Assembly (NCBI GenBank): GCA_036752905.1
Contig: DAIORT010000011.1
Location: 1 to 64,000, forward strand
DNA length: 64,000 nt
From: UBA4877 sp002399345
Lineage (GTDB): Bacteria > Bacillota > Thermoanaerobacteria > Thermoanaerobacterales > UBA4877
Direction: 5' to 3'
Shown here: positions 59,896-64,000 of the stretch, one piece after another
Layout: each line of letters opens with the position of its first letter
Position numbering within the stretch: position 1 is the first letter of the stretch
The notes under the pieces: model-generated
Told to the model about the DNA's origin: nothing
Seen by the model: the letters and a program-made list of their open reading frames with translations, nothing else
The model's database searches: none
Translations under genes and position numbers: made by a program

Positions 59896-62800
59896 GTGGA
59901 TAAAATTATAGGTATTATTCAAAACGAGGATAAGAAAAACCCTCTTACCGATGAAAAAATAGCTTTAATGTTAAAAGTGAGCAGAAAAGATGTTACTGAA
60001 TATAGGCTAATTAAAAAAATACCCGATTCAAGAGAGAGAAGGAGACCTTACCTGTATAAGGATATAGAAGAGGTTCTGAATACAAAAGGGAATATTTCTG
60101 ACAGAAAACTTACAAAAATATTAAATGATTCAGGGTACGATATATCCCGTTTTACTGTATCCCAAGTAAGGAAGCATGTTACGAATAAGGTAGATAATTC
60201 CAGAGAAAATAGGGATACAGAAGCGGCTGATAATGTCTACTTAAATAATGAAGCAGAAAGTACGGAGGTAGCTAATAACGTCTATCTAAATAACGATGCA
60301 AAAAGTGCAGAAGTGGTTGATAATCTCTATCTAAAAAATAATGCAGATAATAAAGAAATTATGAAGGATAATGTCTACTTGCAGCGGGATGATATTTCAT
60401 CATTTAAAGAAATAATAGGCCATGATGGTAGTTTAAGTATGCAAATCAATCAAGCAAAAGCTGCCATACTATATCCTCCCCATGGCCTTCATACATTAAT
60501 ACTTGGCCCGTCTGGTGTAGGAAAGAGTCAACTTGCGGAGGCCATGCACAAATATGCGATGGAATCTACCAATTTTGCAAAGGATAGTCCATTCATAGTA
60601 TTTAATTGTGCTGATTATGCTGATAATCCACAACTTCTTATGGCACAGCTTTTTGGATATAATAAGGGTTCTTTCACGGGAGCAAATACATCCAGGGCCG
60701 GACTGGTAGAAAAAGCTGATGGAGGCATACTTTTTCTTGATGAAGTACATAGACTTCCCAGTGAGGGCCAGGAGATATTGTTTAGTTTACTTGATAAAGG
60801 GAGTTTCAGAAGGCTTGGGGAGACAGAAAACACAAGAAATGCCACAATAATGTTAATAGCGGCCACAACAGAAAACCCGGAGTCTTCATTACTGTTAACA
60901 TTTAGAAGAAGAATCCCTATGGTCATTGAATTGGCACCAATTAACGAAAGACCATTTACTGAGCGATATCAGATAATTAAAAATTTCTTTACGGAAGAGT
61001 CATTCAGAATTAAGAGGCCTATAAAGATTGATCTTGATGCTTTGAGAGCTTTGATGCTGTATGACTGTCCCGGCAATATAGGCCAGATAAGAAGCGACAT
61101 ACAGGTTGCCTGCGCGAGAGGCTTATTAAATACGCTTAATAACAAAGGGAACAATATAAATATTTATTTAACTAATCTTCCATCGCATATAAGAAGAGGG
61201 ATTCCAACAGTCAATACGAGAGATCCTGAGATAGAGAAGTATGCAGACAAAGATATGATGGTATATCCAGATAAAAGAGTCAATTCATTTCCAAAGGGAG
61301 ATAGGTATATGCTTCCAAATCAGATATACCAGTTTATAGAAGACAGGTTCAATGAACTTAAAAATCATGGGCTTTCCAAAGATGATATATATGAGATTGT
61401 TGGCAGTGAGGTAGAGAATGAATTAAAGAAATTTGTAAATGACGTAAAATCAAGTACTTTAGCATCAAAAAAAGATTTAAAAGAGATTGTAGGCGAAAAA
61501 ATTTTGTATGCAGTCGAAAATGCTCTCGAGATTGCAAAACAAAATTATAAATATATTAGACCGAATTTTTTATATTCTTTAGCAATCCATATAAGTGCAG
61601 CATATGACAGAATTAAATGCGGGAAGTCTATAATAAATCCTCAACTTAAGAGCATTAAAAGAAAGTATGTAAATGAATTTAAAATTGCCAGGCAAATGGT
61701 GGAAAGGATAAATAAAGATCTAGAAATAGCATTAACTGACGACGAAGTTGGATTTATTGCGATGTATTTAAAAATATTTTCTACCAGTGAAGATAATAGC
61801 AAAAAAAGAGTTGCAGTAATCGTATTAACACATGGGCATGTAGCCAAAGGTATGGCAGAGGTTGCCAACAAATTATTAGGTGTCAATATTGCACATGGTA
61901 TAGAGATGGATCTTGACGAAAGACCCGAAGATGCACTGCTTAGAACTATTGCATTGGTTAAAGAATTGGACGAAGGTAAAGGGTGTGTAATTCTAATTGA
62001 TATGGGGTCACTTATAACATTTGGAGAAATAATTACAAAAAGGACAGGCATACCAACACGCACAATAGGAAGAGTCGATACCGTAATGGTCTTGGAAGCT
62101 GTGAGGAGAGCAATTGTACCGGATACAACGATTGATGACGTTGTAAACGCTCTTGACTCAAGTAAATCTTATGTCGGACATGTTGAAGGAGCAAAGGATT
62201 CATATAAATTACCTAAAGCTGTAGTCACAATATGTATAACAGGTGAAGGTACTGCCGTTAAAATAAAAAAGTATATCGAAGATAAAATCCATGGTATTGA
62301 AAAAAAATTTAAAATCATTCCTATTGGTGTATTTAACGAGCATGAAATTGATGAACAGATAACTAATATAAGGTATAAGAATATTATAGCTGCTTTCGTA
62401 GGGACAATAGATCCTAAAGTTAATGGCATACCATTCATACCTGTTGAAGAGATAATGAGCGGAGAAGGTTTGGACAAGCTTGGAAAGCTTATAGGAATGG
62501 ATGTAGAAGAAAAAAACCGACTTGAGAAGGTTATAACTGAAGATTTGATATTAAATAATCTTAATGTTAATAACAAAAACGATGCTATTGATAAAATAAT
62601 CAAACTAATGGAAGGCAACAAATGTGTAAAGGAAGGTTTTATGCTAAGTGTTTATAAAAGAGAATCAATAGGTGCAACGTGGTTAGAAGGAGGTATAGCA
62701 ATACCACATGGCAGTACAAAATATGTCAATAAGTCCACAATAGCAATTGCAAAATTAAAACGGCCTATATATTGGGAAGATAACATGAAGGCAGACTTAA

Positions 62801-62946
62801 TATTTATGATTGCCATAAGAGAGGATTCTAAGGACTATATGTATGATTTATATAAAGTACTCAAAAATAAAAATATCATGAATGCCTTAAGAACAGCGGA
62901 AAACTCGAGGGAAATGAAAGAAATAATTTTAAAAAGTACAATATAA
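59896..62946 (+). CDS. LevR-like sigma-54-dependent PTS regulator with C-terminal EIIA domain
   Basis: About 1016 residues from GTG 59896 (AGGAGTGATG upstream). An N-terminal DNA-binding region (about 1-110) precedes a low-complexity linker with DNVYL / NNVYL repeats (about 110-165). The AAA+ sigma-54 activator domain (about 170-410) has Walker A LILGPSGVGKSQLAEAM, sigma-54 contact loop GYNKGSFTGANTSRAG and Walker B GGILFLDEVHRLPSEGQ. A PRD follows (about 520-620, EVGFIAMYLKIF), then an EIIA-Man-like domain (VIVLTHGHVAKGMAEVANK, about 635-760) and a further region with GEGTAVKIKKYIEDKI. An added EIIA-Fru/Mtl-like domain (about 880-1016) carries the phospho-His in GGIAIPHGST. It should activate the PTS genes downstream through the sigma-54 promoter at 62956. 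Confidence 0.9.
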   Translation: MDKIIGIIQNEDKKNPLTDEKIALMLKVSRKDVTEYRLIKKIPDSRERRRPYLYKDIEEVLNTKGNISDRKLTKILNDSGYDISRFTVSQVRKHVTNKVDNSRENRDTEAADNVYLNNEAESTEVANNVYLNNDAKSAEVVDNLYLKNNADNKEIMKDNVYLQRDDISSFKEIIGHDGSLSMQINQAKAAILYPPHGLHTLILGPSGVGKSQLAEAMHKYAMESTNFAKDSPFIVFNCADYADNPQLLMAQLFGYNKGSFTGANTSRAGLVEKADGGILFLDEVHRLPSEGQEILFSLLDKGSFRRLGETENTRNATIMLIAATTENPESSLLLTFRRRIPMVIELAPINERPFTERYQIIKNFFTEESFRIKRPIKIDLDALRALMLYDCPGNIGQIRSDIQVACARGLLNTLNNKGNNINIYLTNLPSHIRRGIPTVNTRDPEIEKYADKDMMVYPDKRVNSFPKGDRYMLPNQIYQFIEDRFNELKNHGLSKDDIYEIVGSEVENELKKFVNDVKSSTLASKKDLKEIVGEKILYAVENALEIAKQNYKYIRPNFLYSLAIHISAAYDRIKCGKSIINPQLKSIKRKYVNEFKIARQMVERINKDLEIALTDDEVGFIAMYLKIFSTSEDNSKKRVAVIVLTHGHVAKGMAEVANKLLGVNIAHGIEMDLDERPEDALLRTIALVKELDEGKGCVILIDMGSLITFGEIITKRTGIPTRTIGRVDTVMVLEAVRRAIVPDTTIDDVVNALDSSKSYVGHVEGAKDSYKLPKAVVTICITGEGTAVKIKKYIEDKIHGIEKKFKIIPIGVFNEHEIDEQITNIRYKNIIAAFVGTIDPKVNGIPFIPVEEIMSGEGLDKLGKLIGMDVEEKNRLEKVITEDLILNNLNVNNKNDAIDKIIKLMEGNKCVKEGFMLSVYKRESIGATWLEGGIAIPHGSTKYVNKSTIAIAKLKRPIYWEDNMKADLIFMIAIREDSKDYMYDLYKVLKNKNIMNALRTAENSREMKEIILKSTI

Positions 62947-62955
62947 TCCAATAAA

Positions 62956-62974
62956 TTGGAATGAAACTTGCTTT
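62956..62974 (+). promoter_or_regulatory. Sigma-54 (-24/-12) promoter
   Basis: TTGGAATGAAACTTGCTTT matches the -24/-12 pattern with GG at 62958-62959 and GC at 62970-62971, exactly 10 bp apart. It lies between the LevR-like activator and the PTS EIIA gene, 33 bp before the latter's start. Activator sites should lie upstream, within the end of the regulator gene. Confidence 0.85.
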
Positions 62975-63006
62975 AGTAAAGTGATACAAGAATGGGGGCA
63001 GAATCT

Positions 63007-63486
63007 ATGCAGATATCGGAATTTCTTCATAAAGAACTGATTGTGACAAATTTAGAAGTAGAGAGTAAGGAAGAATTATTCAATGTGTTATATGAAAAAC
63101 TATATAATTCAGGTTTTGTTAAAAAAAGCTTCCTTGCGGGAATAAAAAGCCGCGAGGAGAAATTTCCTACAGGTTTACAGTTAAGTAAATATGGAGTTGC
63201 ACTTCCACATACGGATCCAGAACATGTAATTTTACCTGCAATAGCCATCGCAACATTGGCAGAACCTGTAGAATTTAAGAATATGGCACTTTCATCAAAT
63301 GATTTAAATGTAAACGTAGTTTTTATGATGGCATTGAAAGAAGCAAACAGCCAAGTTGAAATGCTGCAAAAATTAGCTTGCCTAATCCAAAATGACTCCC
63401 AGCTAGAAAAGATAGTTCATGCAAAAAAAGGTGGGGAGATAATAGAAATAATAAAAAACTCTTCGTTATCAAATTTGAATTTATAG
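63007..63486 (+). CDS. PTS EIIA subunit, fructose/galactitol type
   Basis: A 159-residue phosphocarrier of the EIIA-Fru/Mtl/Gat fold. FNVLYEKLYNSGFVKKSFLA, then REEKFPTGLQLSKYGVALPH with the active-site His at the end, and AEPVEFKNMALSSNDLNVNV. Start at ATG 63007, eight bases after GGGGGC; the in-frame ATG at 62992 overlaps that site. With the EIIB and EIIC that follow it resembles GatA of galactitol-type PTS. Confidence 0.85.
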   Translation: MQISEFLHKELIVTNLEVESKEELFNVLYEKLYNSGFVKKSFLAGIKSREEKFPTGLQLSKYGVALPHTDPEHVILPAIAIATLAEPVEFKNMALSSNDLNVNVVFMMALKEANSQVEMLQKLACLIQNDSQLEKIVHAKKGGEIIEIIKNSSLSNLNL

Positions 63487-63617
63487 GAAATTATATTCTA
63501 GTCAATGACCTTAAAATTATTTTATAAATAGATGTCGGTACATTATTCGAGTTTTTTAATTTAAAGGCCAAACTACTGTTTTTATATAAGCAAATGCGAA
63601 AGGAGGTGTAAAAGATT

Positions 63618-63959
63618 ATGTTCAATAGAGCAAAAAAAGAAGAAAAAGTATTTAAAGAGGTCAGTGGGTTGGTTGTATGCGCAGATGGTGTTGCCACTTC
63701 TACAATCGTGCGCGTGGCATTGAAGGAAGGCTTGGAGGATATGGACATTGAAGCAGATTTGGAGCAAGGCCGGGTACTGGATGCAGGCAGGACTACTAAG
63801 GGTGGAAATTTTGATTTTGTCATATCTACTGCCGGGACAGATTTGGAAGATGTAGATATACCCATTATAAGTGGCGTTCCATTGCTGACAGGCATTGGGA
63901 AAGATAAGGTATTTGAGCAAATAAAGGATGTTGTTGATAAAAAATATGCAGGGAGGTGA
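63618..63959 (+). CDS. PTS EIIB subunit, galactitol type
   Basis: A 113-residue EIIB. The phospho-cysteine loop is VVCADGVATSTIVRVALKEG, the galactitol-type form C-x-x-G-V-A-T-S-T. DFVISTAGTDLEDVDIPIIS and GVPLLTGIGKDKVFEQIKDV follow. AAAGGAGGTGTAAAA precedes the ATG. It stands 131 bp after the EIIA gene and 6 bp before the EIIC start. Confidence 0.88.
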   Translation: MFNRAKKEEKVFKEVSGLVVCADGVATSTIVRVALKEGLEDMDIEADLEQGRVLDAGRTTKGGNFDFVISTAGTDLEDVDIPIISGVPLLTGIGKDKVFEQIKDVVDKKYAGR

Positions 63960-63965
63960 TAGAAA

Positions 63966-64000
63966 ATGATATCAGAAATTATGAAAACTTTTGGTGCTGC
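63966..64000 (+). CDS. Start of PTS EIIC (galactitol-type), cut by window end
   Basis: ATG with GGGAGGTGAT upstream. Only MISEIMKTFGA is visible. Identity is inferred from position after galactitol-type EIIA and EIIB. Confidence 0.55.
   Translation, partial: MISEIMKTFGA

Overview
The window comes from a draft assembly of a low-to-moderate GC, endospore-forming member of the Firmicutes, most likely an anaerobic clostridium of the Thermoanaerobacterales type. The evidence is a CotF-like coat protein, CwlD and YyaC sporulation proteins, the Bacillus-like order mbl-flhO-flhP-fabZ, SLH-domain surface proteins, an archaeal-type FBP aldolase/phosphatase, an S-box riboswitch before metK, a CIRCE element before groESL and flagellar genes. 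I cannot name the genus from sequence alone. One 100-N scaffold gap lies at 15267-15366.

Layout. 1-4140 is the leader-distal part of a large CRISPR array: 62 repeats including a decayed last one, leader and cas genes outside. It abuts the decayed remains of a hicA-hicB toxin-antitoxin pair (4142-4624). Next come a secreted stalk-domain protein, a broken relative of it, and two isolated decayed CRISPR repeats (6438-6520). 6.8-11.8 kb holds a spore coat protein and a complete lactose/cellobiose-type PTS behind its PRD regulator. 11.8-12.2 kb is a non-coding degenerate tandem repeat of about 41 bp period. 12.2-15.1 kb has a MazG-like protein, thioredoxin reductase and two tandem ferritin-like paralogues. 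15.5-18.3 kb encodes the lower histidine/formimino-group pathway (ftcD, hutI, fchA). 18.4-24.4 kb has an M20 amidohydrolase, a LysM protein, cwlD, the AmmeMemoRadiSam trio and a UspA-like protein. 24.6-33.2 kb is an operon of three large secreted proteins (12-fold IPT/TIG, unknown, SLH). 33.2-36.6 kb is mbl with flagellar rod genes and fabZ. 36.8-44.1 kb has fbp, an ASCH protein, small membrane proteins, a LacI regulator, yyaC and a secreted phosphodiester glycosidase. 44.4-46.2 kb is a five-tRNA cluster and S-box-controlled metK. 46.4-49.2 kb has an Ogg glycosylase, DUF554 and five small proteins of unknown function. 49.4-54.6 kb is groESL, guaB, guaA. 55-59.3 kb holds a small XRE regulator pair, recD2, comFC and yvyF. 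59.9-64 kb starts a galactitol-type PTS locus under a LevR-like sigma-54 activator, with a clear -24/-12 promoter.

The most unusual signals are: (i) the perfect palindrome GGCCWGGCC at 15 separate sites, where composition alone predicts about 0.1-0.2; (ii) the 41-bp periodic non-coding element; (iii) block duplication with internal loss of spacers inside the CRISPR array; (iv) the small-protein cluster at 48-49 kb; and (v) the LevR-type regulator with an extra C-terminal EIIA domain.
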